Assembly (NCBI RefSeq): GCF_018139145.2
Contig: NC_059474.1
Location: 42,860,344-42,924,343 of the forward strand
DNA from: Gymnogyps californianus
Taxonomy: Eukaryota > Chordata > Aves > Accipitriformes > Cathartidae
Length of the DNA stretch: 64,000 nucleotides
Reading direction: 5' to 3'
Numbering within the stretch: position 1 is the stretch's first letter; each line of letters begins with the position of its first letter. Shown one piece after another: positions 49,901-62,387 of the stretch. The notes under the pieces were generated by a model. It searched no databases and was not told where the DNA came from. It saw nothing but the letters and a program-made list of their open reading frames with translations. The translations under genes and the position numbers were made by a program.

Positions 49901-52900
49901 TTAACCTTGCATAACATTTATTTCTCAACTGGTATGCACCACGTGTGGTGCAACAGTCTGTCAACAGCAATCCATCACAAGAGGATTTGACTGCTATCAT
50001 ACAAGACAGCCAAGCAACATGATTTTTACTGGAACTGGAGTCAACATTTATTTCTACAATTTGGAAGCTCTAAGAACTAGCATAGAATAGTACATGCCGC
50101 AATAGAAGTATCTATTTCCTTCCACAATTCTACTTTTTGGGAAGTATTTGGGGAATAATTTACGAATATCCATCAATGCCCTAGACCTTGACTAAATCTC
50201 AGAATATTCATGCCTCAGATACCAAAATGTCAAAGCCTATAGCTACATTGCTAGCGAATTCCATTGTCAATATCTAATTTGGGGGCCACGCTTAAGTTAC
50301 TACTGCAGAAAGAATAAAATTTTAGCAATGCTTTTTCTGGATATTGATAATGGCAGAATCTTTCATCTGTACATCATAATTCAGAGCTGATCTAGCCATA
50401 TGAATGTAGTTTAGTAAGAGCTAGCCTATGTGAGATGAATATCATATTTCAAATATGACAGCATATCATATTTCAAAACTGAACAAAGCCACAGCTTTCC
50501 ATAGTTACCTTCCCTATTGATACGGAGTTTAACAAACACGAAGTAAACTGTTTCACTCCTTGAAACATGTTCCTCCAGCATGAACTCCTGCAGAATACTC
50601 CTGCAGAGATTTGTCATTCCTGTATCTAGCTCCATGAGCCAACATCTCTTTCTAGAGTAAAGTTCACCAAAAACTAAGACAGGGAGTTAAAAAGTGTTGG
50701 CTAACACCAAATAAAATACGTTTTTATCCAAATGCTATTTAGTTATGATATGCCAGCAGAGACCAAATCAAGTTTTGCCAGACACAAGTAAACAAAAAGG
50801 ATTCCCTCTACACAAATACTGATAAAAAACACAAGTACATAAACCTTTTGGACAAATGGACAATCACTTATGAGAATTTTTTTTGCATTCGCTGCCCATC
50901 ATAATTTTTTGTTGAAAACACTGTAAACATAACATAAGTAAAATAAAATCCTGATCTCTATAAGACAGCAACTGACTTCCTGCAATAAACTGACAGGCTA
51001 CAATCTAGGACTTAACAGTGTGAAAAACATTTTAAGCAGTTCTTTCTTATCACCCAAATTGTCCTGACCTGGTTTATCCAGTAGTGTCACAACTGAAATG
51101 TTTAAGATGTACACTCAAATTACATGTTTTCTTCAGTCTGTCCCAAAACTTAGAAAAAAAAAATTCTTGCTCAGTTTGCAAATAGATATGAAATTGTCTC
51201 AGGTCACCTTTGTACATGGCACTTTTTTGGAAAACAAAGAGTAAGGATATCCCAAATGGGTTTTTTAACAATTTTTGAAGGTGAAAAATACAAAAGTTGA
51301 TACATAGAAAAAAAACATTCCAAAAGGATAGTCTTCTCTAGACATGCAAGGAAGTGCAGAATTTGTAGTAGAAATAGCAGTATGGGATTCCACAGTAATG
51401 TTTCAGTCCTTATATTATTGTGAACTGCTATGCTGCTCACTTTAGTGAATTATGCTGCAGTTAAAATCATTCACTAGCTGGATCTGCCTTGGGGGACATT
51501 TACCTCATTGCTGGGCTGTTACCACAATTTATATAGCATACATACCTGCTTTGAGCTCATTCAGATAACAAAGCAGTCTTTAAACAGGTTTTTAACCTGA
51601 CACAATCATCCATTCTAACACCCAACCCTTTCATATTCAGGACTAAATACTGTATTGAACTGCTATTTTTAAGGCTCTGATGAGAGTAATAAGATATCAC
51701 CTCACAAACTCTAACTGTTTTGTCCTCCAAGGGGCATGTATTTGAATAAGGATAGTACAAAACAGACTCTAAATTGATCCTGAGTTACGGGCCAAAAAGC
51801 AGGAATCCAACCCATCTGTAGGTGAAATCAAGTCTTAAATTTCCATTTGATTCTGTAAATACATTGGGGTCTTACAGATACTTTAGACACCCAGTTAGAC
51901 TACCTGTGCTCTTCAGAGAGACAAACACACCTGTACACAGGCCTCTGTTCTCAAAAGACAGACAACTTGGCTGAGTTTGTGGTTGTAGAGTTACCTTACG
52001 CTCAACCTTCACACAGGTTGTTTCATGGATCAGTTTCCTTCTGCAGAAAAATTATTTAAGGAAGTAAACACAGACCCTCTCCTCACTCTTCCCCAGCACC
52101 TGTGCAAAACTGATCCTCCACTCCAGTATTATATGTTTGCACATAATTTTTTCACTAAGTTAATATCTGCTTAAAGGAATGATATTTAGGGAGTCTCGCA
52201 GAGTACCAACCACTTGACGAGATCCACTGACGTGCCTCATGCATGCAGATATTTGACCAAAATTGCATAATAAGCATTAACTTTGCAGACCAAAAAGGGG
52301 GGTCCATCCTTCTGAAAGCCTCTATGTACCTATATTTTTAGTATTTTTGCTTCCAGAAGGAAGGACAGATTTACCAGGGGGCACATAAAGGAGCTATAGT
52401 TCCTGCTCAACCCCATTTGCTCTGCACAGATTGATGTGTTCTCCATGTCATATGACAGAGGACGCGTTGTGCTGTTCAATAAAACCCTTATTCACATCCT
52501 GACTGCATCCAGCCCTGATGTATAGCAGTACTGTGTGAACAGATTGCTTTCATGACAGTTTTGAAACTCAGAAGGAGCCAGTTTGAATTGTAATTTTATT
52601 TTTAACCATCCTACAAGTGATGTCTACAATCTAAGACACAACTGTCTCCAACATGGTGCCAGTGTAAATAAGTGGACAGTTCTGAATGGTTACCTTATAT
52701 ACCTTTAAAGTGCAAGCCATGACCCTGGAGAGATTCAGAGTCCTAGTATTGAGTTAGCAAACAATCCTGCCATTTCATTTTAGTTCCCATCTTCTTTCTG
52801 TTGTGGTAACTACATAAAAACGTGATTAATTTAGGAAACTGCTCCAAAAACTACATCAGGGACACATGTGCAGCTTGAATTCTGGATTCCTGGACAACCA

Positions 52901-54757
52901 GAATAGTATGACTCAGAGGACTTGATAAGCTTTCCAATCATCTACTTCACAAAAGTACTTGAAGTACTTTTTAAACATTTCCAACCACAATCGCGTGATT
53001 ATTTTAGCCCTTTGCACTTACACTGTGAAATACTCAAATTAAACAAGACTAATTATGTATATTCTTTTTGTACAGGATGATATTTATCTCAAGTGGTGTA
53101 ATTGGCACTTTGGTTATGTGTACACTGTGTAATGCACTGTAGTAGAGAGATACCCAAGCTAACAGGAAAGAACATGATCATGATAATTACAGCAAGAGTG
53201 TAGACAATGTGGAAGGGAGGAGAACTTGGAGCAAAAAAATCTTCTGGAACAAAACCTTCTTTAGCTTCCACACTTGGGCTCCTCTAAACAGCTTTAGAAT
53301 ATTTTTACCAGTGAATAAATCAAATTGCCATGCAGTAATTGTCTTTGATAGACAAGAAAAAATGTTTATGTCTCATTGTTGGATGCTACTAGAGCAGCTT
53401 TCCTTTAGTCAACCAATTCCATACTCCTTTACTAGACAGAAGCCCAAGTCTTCCAGAATAAACGGCCACCTGATTAGACAGTCTCTGGGGCCTTATTGCT
53501 CTGCCTGGATAGTAATTATCCCATCAAGGTTTCCATGACAACTTTCTTTGCTCATGATGGACCCCAAGTAAAGCCGTTCATTTAAAGTGATAGGACACAT
53601 TTTGGTTCAAAGCTAGATGCAATGAACTTTCACTTTCCCTCTTATTCTATCTACTCTAACAGGATACTCACAAGGGATTCCCACCTTCTTTAGCCACATG
53701 TTGTATTCTCCACTGGAGTAAGGCTCCTGCAAAGTGTAATCCACTTTTCACTTGTGGAACAGTTCAGTGAAATCCAAAGCTACTGTCAAGACTGAACAGG
53801 AGAAAAGAAATAAATGAATCACATGGAAGTAAGATTACATGCACTAACTACATGCATGTAAGAAGTGCCAGATACCATGTCATTTACCTACGTTTTCCAA
53901 AAAGCACGTGGACTCATTCCACAGCTGTGCTGCATCCCATTAGAGGCAGTATCATAGAGGCAGAAAGAAAAAACCATCCTGGGGAAGGATTTCTGAGAAA
54001 CGCAAGGAGTTAGCAATTAGCTACAAATTGCTTAATTAATGAAGAATAAAATGATGACACTAATTAATCTTGTGATAATAGACTGATTTAAGAATTGCTG
54101 ATAAGTACTATTATTAGTCAGAAATGCTACCATATCATACAGTATTTCATTTGCTTTAGAAAAGATGAAACTGTAAGAGGTTAATGCTCTTTCTGATTTA
54201 TAGAAATTTAACTGCTTGCCTCCCATTACTGTTAGCAGCCATGTGGTTAAATCACCGTGCTTTATTTTAAAGAAAAAAAAATAGTGATTTCTTTAATGAT
54301 TTCAGTTTTTAATTTCTCTCACAACAAAACTCTCCATTTTGTGGACATTTTGGGTTTTGTCTCATACTACAAAACCCACTTGATTATCAATATCATACTA
54401 TACATATAGTTGCTAACATGATCAGTATGCAGTCAACTGTAGGGTGAAGACAACAACTGTCCGTTGTTGTGCTTTATAGCCATTTTCAAGTGTATGTACA
54501 CACCATAATAACTGTGTAACAACCTTGCCTACTTCAAATTATGTTTCTGCTGGCTTAGTTGACTCATTCCAGATTTTTAATTTCTCCCCACCCAAAAATG
54601 AAGTAAATTCAAAAACTATTTTACATAGATTGTCAACCTAAATGTTGTGACAATATACATTTGGGGGGGTGGAGCGGAGGAAAAAGATATTAGTCATATC
54701 ACAAAGCAAAGCTAATATATTAATGGTGAATATGAGAGAAGACAAAGCAAAGTTTAA
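46969..54757. other. Unique AT-rich sequence
   Basis: No gene recognised over nearly 8 kb. Frames are short. A 15-bp direct repeat (atatcatatttcaaa) occurs at 50439 and 50463. 49140-49185 is AT-alternating. The small palindrome at 49935 is listed separately. Confidence 0.5.
49935..49952. repeat. Palindrome around a CACGTG E-box
   Basis: tgcaccac, gt, gtggtgca: perfect 8-bp arms, with CACGTG at the centre. The core is a bHLH-type binding consensus; function is unknown. Confidence 0.6.
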
Positions 54758-54785
54758 CATTGTTTAACAGCAAAGTTAAACAATG
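54758..54785. repeat. Inverted repeat, 11-bp arms
   Basis: cattgtttaac (54758-54768) and gttaaacaatg (54775-54785) are perfect complements with a 6-nt loop agcaaa. Confidence 0.8.
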
Positions 54786-55010
54786 GCTTGTTACAAAGTA
54801 TACATCAAATTTTACATCATTTTCTTACACCTCTCGCAGATGGTCAGCTCTCACATAACGGACTGAGCATGGAGCCTGCTTTGCGCAGGAGTCCCTGCCT
54901 GCTCTATGGGGCTCAATTCAAAGAAATACTGAGAAGAAACTTCATGTAAATGGCAAGCTTTCCATGGAGTGCCCATTCCACAGATCTTGAATTTTCTTGG
55001 TGTTCAAGAA

Positions 55011-55529
55011 TCACCATGTAGACGGCAGTGCTGGGCTGCACCAGCTACCACAAAGCTCAGCAGTCAGGACACCCTCAAGGCAAGGATGGTGACTAGAAAA
55101 TGAGAATCTTCTGAAAGCTTTAATGAGGAAAATGAGTTTCAAGCAGGTACTTGGCTCTACCTCCAACTCCCATCTGAACTGCAAGTCTAAATCTCTACGT
55201 TCTCCTTGGTTTTGACTTAGGAAATAATACACTGTGGTCTTCTCAGCCCCATCACTCTCCTTTGGATTCTTGGTTATCAGCTCAATTGATATTTTCATCA
55301 GAATTTGGCCCATAACAGTAAATACTGTTGTCCTAGTAAAAAGTCTGTATAGTATTAAGAGGACTAATCTGCAAATTTTTATTAGGAAACCACCCTCATT
55401 GGACCAGTCCTTCTCTTTGGAAGAAAAAATACTTGTGACCTTTTCTTTAACAGGACAGACAGAAAATGTTTTTCTACAGGGTTTCTGAGATGTTATTCCA
55501 CAATTATATATAACCCTAGTGTTTGACAA
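55011..55529 (-). other. 172-codon open frame of unknown status, with an exon-like core
   Basis: This is the longest ATG-started frame outside the LTRs. I do not recognise the product; it lacks a signal peptide, obvious membrane segments or repeats. Within it, 55161-55332 (minus) lies between an acceptor (acagactttttactag) and a GTTGGAG before gtagag donor, is 172 nt long and is open for 57 codons (including TTVFTVMGQILMKISIELI). It could be one internal exon with chance-open flanks, a remnant of a retrocopy, or pure chance. Its phase does not fit directly to the minus-strand candidate at 18.3 kb. Confidence 0.22.
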
Positions 55530-56165
55530 AAATCGTAGCCTATTTCATTCAATGGCTTAATGCTAGCTGGTCAGCTGAAAGTCACAGGAGTCTCTACACA
55601 ACAGAACAACGGGTCTTGCTAGAACCTCCTAAAAGTACAGGTGCCTACATTCTTTCTTAGACAATTAAAATAATTACTGATCATAACGTATATAAGTATA
55701 TAATACGACATTTTAAAATATGCTAGAATTAACTATCACTTCTCAATGCATCTTTCTGGGATGTCTTAGGACATTGCATGGACCTGAACATTGGCCCTGG
55801 AATATCCACATGGCTGAATATTTCTGGATGTGGCAGTAATATCTTTGGAATAATTTTTTGTTTATATGTACTTAAGTCCCTCTACTTCTTCAATTGCTTA
55901 AAGCCTTTAATAACTTTCTGTCCTACATCCACAACACATTTATGCATACTTTTTGCAGTTCACATTTTGCCATGAACTTTCGAAGTCACTGGTTTGAACC
56001 TATTTAAAGCATGAATCACGCTATATAGTTTACCATTCCAGAGGACACCCCTTCCTTGTCTGATCACAGCAATGTTTTGATGATGGTCAGGGAAGTAAGT
56101 TCATGGAAGTCTTTCAGTAAAATACTACAGGAAGCCAGCAGAAAACAATCTTAGCATTCTGAATT

Positions 56166-56194
56166 CTGTTAGGAAGCACCATGCTTCCTAACAG
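56166..56194. repeat. Perfect inverted repeat, 13-bp arms
   Basis: ctgttaggaagca (56166-56178), spacer cca, tgcttcctaacag (56182-56194). The arms are exact complements. Unusually perfect for unique sequence. Confidence 0.85.
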
Positions 56195-57130
56195 GGAAGA
56201 CAGATATCACAGGGATCAAAAAGTAATGAAAAATAACCACGTTTCAATTTTTTGAAAATTGTAAAAACTGTCCTTGTAAAATGCTAACCTCTGTGAGAGT
56301 TACATTTGATGATGAAATAAAGACAAGAGATGGAGTCAATGACTTTGCAAGGATTTTTTTATTCATTTTGCTATATACTGCAGTTTGGTTTTATTTTAAA
56401 ATTCATGCGTATTATATTGCTGGAACTACGAACTGCTGCAAAACCCATAATGCGATGAGTTTGCTCATAGAGGTCCGATCCTGAAAGGTGTACTGAACCT
56501 ACAATTCAGAGTTCCCAGAACCTTGCAGAAGGTATCAGAGATCCAGACTTTTCCAGCAAAAAGGAATTTGATTTTAGGATGTTTGATGTTTTAGCTTAAA
56601 TTCCATGCTATAGGCTGCATCAACACCATGAGGGCTTTATACATGACCAATGATAGAAACTGAGCACCTAATAGACACCAGTTTAAAAAAAGCAATAATG
56701 CTTAAATGGTGTATTTAGGTGCTTAAATGGGTAGACGGACACTCTGAAGACACTGAGACTTTAAACAGTTTGCATTAAAAAGAAGTGGGTTTTAGAATGT
56801 ATTTGTAATATCCACAATTTATTTCTTTACTATTAACGCACCATGGCGCAATTATAGTGAAAGCACAACTAGCGGTAGTTCAACAAGAGTTTCCACAAGC
56901 CCTACTCGCAACATGCATCCCGTTTGCTGCTTTTCAGTACTTTCCTTTTCCTTAATTAGTTCCCTCTAGTTACACAGAATTATTTTAATGATAGAATCTA
57001 TATAAGAAGTATTGCTATTCTTTTAAGCCAGCCTTGACACTGTAACAAAAACAAAGAAAAGACTTGCAACTGCCATATTAATATTTTCTATGATGAGGTC
57101 CCTGCCTAGCTTCCTCCTTTTCTTTTTCAG

Positions 57131-57248
57131 AGGAAAATTTACACCTGTTATCTCTTCTGATAGGCAACATAAAGGAGAGGGTGTAAGTAAAAAAACTGGA
57201 ACAAGTAAGGGAAAAATATGGAAATTATGCAGGAAAAAAGCAGGCACG
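57131..57248 (+). other. Candidate unannotated exon, 118 nt
   Basis: A long pyrimidine tract and acceptor (ttcctccttttctttttcag) is followed by 118 nt and a perfect gtgagt donor. One base finishes a codon and 39 codons follow, ending exactly at a codon boundary. The peptide is basic and Gly/Lys-rich (including GEGVSKKTGTSKGKIWKL). A second possible donor (gtgtaagt) lies inside it near 57180. It fits in phase with the next candidate, 57338-57393, across an 89-nt gap, close to the smallest vertebrate introns. Confidence 0.27.
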
Positions 57249-57337
57249 GTGAGTTATACTGTGGTTTTGGGGGCACTATGAATTCCTTAAGCTACGTCCT
57301 GCTAAACAATCCAAAATCTTAAACCTCCTTTTTCCAG

Positions 57338-57393
57338 TTACATCTGCTGAAAACTGGAACCAGAAATGCAGGGGTTAAATGGCCAGGGAGCAG
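57338..57393 (+). other. Candidate unannotated exon, 56 nt
   Basis: Acceptor context is aaacctcctttttccag and donor context is GGAGCAG before gtacag. Only one of the three frames is open, and it is the one required by the phase of the 57131-57248 candidate (18 codons, beginning LHLLKTGTRNAG). It ends with two bases of a codon. Confidence 0.22.
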
Positions 57394-58791
57394 GTACAGC
57401 TGAGACCCTGCAACCCATCAGCCAATTCTGATACCTTGGTAAGAGCATGTCTACATAAGAGAACAAGCCTATTAGTAAGAAGTCATATAGCTTTTTCCAT
57501 AAAGTCACAGATTTTGGTAGTACTTTGGATTTTTTTTTGCCCTGCAATGGTAAGAATTTTCATTTAGAATTGTTTGTTCTTTTAATCTGCTGGGATGTGT
57601 AATTTATTAAGAATTTTTATTCCCTTTTGCTCTGAGAGCAGTAGAAGAATGGAGAGCTTGTTTAACAATAGCTGGTGTATTTATCTTTCTGCTAAGAAAG
57701 AAATAATTGCTGATTGGTAGAGGTACTAGCTAGGTTGTGTTGAGATGAAGTGCTGGTCTAACTTCTCTATGAAGTATGGAAAAAAAAATACTTAAACTGT
57801 GAGGGAGCTGAGTGGTAAGAACTGGGTTACCTGGCTAAACTTTAGCAATTTGATTCTAAATATAATACAAAAATGTCTTGTGTACTGAAGCTATTTTGTA
57901 TATAGTGTTCTTAAGCTTAGAAAATATTTACAAAATAGAAAAGGCCAATTATCAAATGGTTTTCTTGGTGTAAATACAGAATAAGAAGCAAAAGGAGTGA
58001 AAAGAGATGCTGCCCTGTAATTCTTCACCAATGCAACTTGGAGATTCTTCTTCTTTTGCTGTTTGTTGCAAAGGGTGGAGTTGACGATTGATAAACTTAA
58101 GACAGTTGTTTGCCTCTAAACTGGGAAGACTGATCTCTCTGGATGTGGAAACTTGTATCTATGTAATACCTGCATGAGACTCTTTACGATCTTGGCTTCT
58201 TGTGTGGTAGTATTAGTTTGGTTTGGGTTTTTTTGGTTGGTTGGGGACTTTTTTTAACGCTTTTCCTTGTTTTGGGATGTTATAGGGTTTTCTTTGGTGG
58301 GGGGAGGTATTTTCTTTAAAGGCATCTTGGCTAGCTGGTACTAATAACTGTTAACTCAGAAGTCCCCAGCTTTCAATACAGAGGCAAAGCCTGTGTATTT
58401 TGTGCCAATATATTATGAAAAAAAAAATGCTTAAAGCTTGTATCGTGCTGGTAATTAAGCTGGTGGCTTACAAAGCTGGTGTACTACTATGGGTAGGTGA
58501 TGAAATACAGTTTCAGTACGCTCGTGAATATCTCTAATCCCTAAGAGCTGTGGGTGTTTGAGGCTTGTGAAAAGTAGTACATCCCAACAAAGCTTAACTT
58601 TACAAAATCTCAACAGGAGACAGTGATGGTGCTAAAGACAAAATCCTATTGCGAAAGAAGCATTCGCTATCTTTTGGGGCTATTAACCTATCTTTATATT
58701 TCAGTGTTGATACTACAGCTGTCTAAATTACTTATATATATTTTATATATCTGTACAAAAAGTTGTGGGCCCTAGAGAATTGAAGTTATGT

Positions 58792-58797
58792 AATAAA
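58792..58797 (+). terminator. Possible polyadenylation signal
   Basis: AATAAA followed within 60 bases by GT-rich sequence (gtgtggtgtaaagg), after a long AT-rich stretch. It would serve a plus-strand transcript containing the 57.1-57.4 kb candidates, but the hexamer alone is common in AT-rich DNA. Confidence 0.25.
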
Positions 58798-59463
58798 TAT
58801 GTTGGCTCCTTGAAGCTGAGGAAGCATGTCAGTCTCTTCGTGTGGTGTAAAGGCCTGGTCTTCTAGACATACTGTATTTGCAGCTTCCCAGTGGAGTCCA
58901 TAGTAATTGGGTTACTGCACTAAGGGCAGATTCAGTCCTGATGTGAAAGGGGCAGCAAGCCCAAGACTTCAGCAGGTCTGCATCAAGGGGGGATGCCAGG
59001 CTCCACCCTCTCCCACCACCATCCTGATGAGGAGGGTTGTTTCCTGATACTGGGCGTAAGCCTGCCTTAGACAGTGCCACTGTCTTTGAATACGCTATAA
59101 CCATGGGGGAAGGCTTTAGACGTATTTCCCTGCTGTGGCACTTGTTTATGGTAGCTTATAGACAGATGAATGGGAAATGGGGTCACAGAAAATAGAGTTG
59201 GATATATTGTCAGTGCTACCTATGTTGTGCAATGGCATAGCATAGCAATCCCAGGTGAACATCATACTTGACTGGTTCCAGAACCGGAAACAGTACAGCT
59301 GTGACAGCACAGTGCTGCACCTGAATTAATTAGTCATGCTTCTAGACAGAAAGCTAACTTATTTGGGAACAGACTGTGCTAATGCTACACAGCTCTAGGC
59401 ACTGAAGCTGTTAGCTGGGAACGGCACTGTGCCAATATGCCAGGTTCTGTGTTACTAGCCAGG

Positions 59464-59484
59464 AGAAGTCTACAGTAGACTTCT
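59464..59484. repeat. Perfect inverted repeat, 9-bp arms
   Basis: agaagtcta, cag, tagacttct. Exact complements. Confidence 0.7.
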
Positions 59485-61465
59485 GCTGTACTGTTGCACT
59501 AGAAGCCATATGGAGTGGAAACATCCAAGTGGGTCTGAGGCAAGAGCCTTAAATATGAACACAACTCCAAAGTCAATGTTATACTTTAGCACTGCCTCTA
59601 AGATTTATGGTAAGCCCAGCTTTTGTTCCTTTTAATGTTTTGTGGTTGCCAGGGTGCCCAGAAAAACGCAAGAAGAAATGTTTCTTACAGAAGCCGCTAA
59701 ACAGATAGGATTGTTCACCCTAAACCATACACTAAATCCTCAGATTTAGGGACTCTCACAGTAGTAATGACTATAAAAGTTATTATTTGAGAGTGGTTTA
59801 TCTGAAAATGTAAACTACTGCCTCTCAGGATGTTAAAATACAAAAATGGATTTACCCTGTTCCTAAAGGAGTCTTGCCAGTCAGTCAGTTATAGCCAGCA
59901 ATTCTCTGTCTCTAAAGACCAGATAATAGGAGTATCATCAATTCACCCAACTTTAGATCCTGAAGAAAAAGGAAAGAAGGAATTATACTGAGTTGCCTGC
60001 CTCCTGACTCACTCTAGCCTAAGCCGAAATGACTCAGAGCCACTATTTTCCACCCCCTCACCCCATTATCTGTTGGGGGAGGAAACCAAGGCATATGTAC
60101 TAGATGAAATGTTAACGTCATCAGTCAAGGCTTAGTGAATACATATTGTTTTATTATTTGTATTGATTGTCACCCTAACATCTGGTGACAGCAGAATGTG
60201 AATTGCTCTGTATGCTAGGAAACTGTCCCATAAAACAGGGTTCTGAAACTGAAGATTGGGAGGTAGTGTGTGTATACATATAAGTAAATACGAAAGACAT
60301 GACAGTCTTAGAAGTTACTAATGGTAAAGCAACGTATGCAGGGTTTGTCTTGGTGGTAAGCATGTTTATCAAGTGATTCTTCTTTCATATTAAAAATGTA
60401 ATGGCTCACAAGGGGGTTTCTATTAAGAAGCCATTGATTAAAATAACTTGCTGTTAGACTACTTTTATATTTATGTATCAGACCAAATAATTTTTTTTCA
60501 TTTATTGCCTCCAGTGGCACCCATTTGACTTAATACTTTTTTATCTTCCTTACCTGTATGCTGTATTTTGTACATATGCAGGGAAGGGTTTAAGGTGAAA
60601 AGTTACAGATGAACAGAAGCACAATACCCATAAATGACAAAATACCAAAAATGACTGGAAAAATGAATCTTGTACCTAGATTGCCTGGCTTAGAAAACTA
60701 TCCTACTAGAAATAAAATTGGATTAGACCTACTAACTCAACAGTTCTACTTTTGTTGGGGGAAACACTTTTTTCCACAGGTGTTCACATTAGCAGCCCCT
60801 TATAGGAGTAGTTTCTTACAGGAAGACTTAACTTTCTGGGATAATACATTCAGCTGAACTGTGCCTCACCGCTGCTTTGAACATACATAGCTGTGCTTCC
60901 AAATAAACTAGGCAACTTATTATGTCTATGGCTATCTGTAAAACTTAACTAGTAGGTATGGCAAATGATCCTACATAAATTGCAATTCTGTACAATCACA
61001 GGACTAACAAGCAATTTAAATGCAGAATAGCGTAGATATAGAGGTCAGTGTTCCGAGCACTAATTTATGTGATCAGAATGGTTTCCCTGTATTCAAAATA
61101 GAGCAGAAAGAAAGACTTTGGCTTGCAGTAAAATACTATTGCCACCTTAAAATCATAGACTACTGCTAGCTGCCAGATCTAAATTAATAGTGGTTCAAAA
61201 TGCTGGATTACAGCACTACCAAGCTGTGAGCTTACATTCTGGCTGAGAGCAGTTATTTCAAGGCTCACTGAATTGATGCCAAAATAATATTAATCACTAC
61301 ACTAAAATGTATATCTAACCTCAAGTCCCTCACAGCAAGGCTACTGTGTATCCTCACCCATATTCTGTTTTAAACATTCACAATACAAAGCAACCTGAAG
61401 CCTCCAGGATTTCTCAGGAAACTTATGTCCTGCAGTATCCTGATTTTCTTCCAGTGACATGACTT

Positions 61466-61487
61466 CCCCCCCCCCCCCCCCCCCCCC
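61466..61487. repeat. Poly(C) run, 22 nt
   Basis: 22 consecutive C (22 G on the minus strand). It can form an i-motif or quadruplex and is prone to slippage and sequencing-length error. Confidence 0.95.
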
Positions 61488-62188
61488 GCGTTTTCTCCTT
61501 TCATTCATCCTGATGTATAGCTTACCTCGCAGAATTGCAAGGGGAGCTGGCAGGGATCCAGGACAACCTGTCAGCACAGGCAGCAGTGAGGTGGTGACTC
61601 AGCAGAGGCACTGTGTGTCTTTGCAGTCTGCTGCAGCACTGCTCACTCGCAACCTTCCTGGAGGCAAATCTTGTCTTTGACATTGAATGTGTCCACAGTT
61701 CCTGCTCATCCTTATTTTGATGGAAGGGAGGACATCTCCTCCTCTGAACCTGAAATCATGGAGCTGCCCTACAGAAGCTAATAACCCAAGGAACAGAGGC
61801 TCTGTGTGATCTGAGGATTATTTGAGGCTTAACCTGAGAAGGCGGCTAGCAATTTTGTAAAGCAACTCATTAAGAACCAGACCTTCACCTAAACTGCAGT
61901 GTTAAAACTATTTTAAAATAGCATAATTTCACTGCATTCGTGCCACACTGCATTCTGTACAACCCCAACATGACAGCTGACATGCACAAAAATCCAACAT
62001 ACTTGCTACATATGCTGGGATTATATAGAATAAGATTAAATTATCTGGTGTTCAGAAATAAGATGTCTACTTTTAAAGGAGTTATATTGAATGGTACAAA
62101 AGTACATCAACGTGGCAATCATGTATTAAGATACCTATTTTTTTGTCTTCGTTCTTCAAACTGCTTTTTTAATGACAAGAATTTAAAT

Positions 62189-62204
62189 GGCTCCCTCTTG
62201 TGGC
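62189..62204 (-). promoter_or_regulatory. CTCF-like motif
   Basis: The minus strand reads gccacaagagggagcc, close to the CTCF core (CCASYAGRKGGCRS) with two mismatches. A single motif match is weak evidence of binding. Confidence 0.3.
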
Positions 62205-62344
62205 AAGAAAAATGCAGTATCATGCTCTTTGGCAAAAACTAGTCCTTGAACAGAAAATAGAATTTATATATATTTATACTGCATAGTCTAGTCATCAGTA
62301 TGTTGTGGTGACTGATGAGGAGACTGCACATACCTATCCTTTGT

Positions 62345-62387
62345 TGCTTAGGTACTCTTGAAACTACCCAAAAAAAGTACCTAAGCA
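62345..62387. repeat. Inverted repeat, 12-bp arms
   Basis: tgcttaggtact (62345-62356) and agtacctaagca (62376-62387) are perfect complements with a 19-nt loop. Confidence 0.8.

Larger units (their letters stand above)
54786..57130. other. Unique AT-rich sequence
   Basis: Apart from the 55-kb minus-strand frame and the hairpin at 56166, nothing is recognised. Confidence 0.5.
57394..61465. other. Unique sequence with T/G-rich tracts; no gene recognised
   Basis: 58.21-58.31 kb is a G/T-rich low-complexity stretch. 57.8-58.8 kb has the look of a 3' untranslated region and ends at the AATAAA listed below. 58.83-59.1 kb is GC-richer. Nothing else is recognised. Confidence 0.5.
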
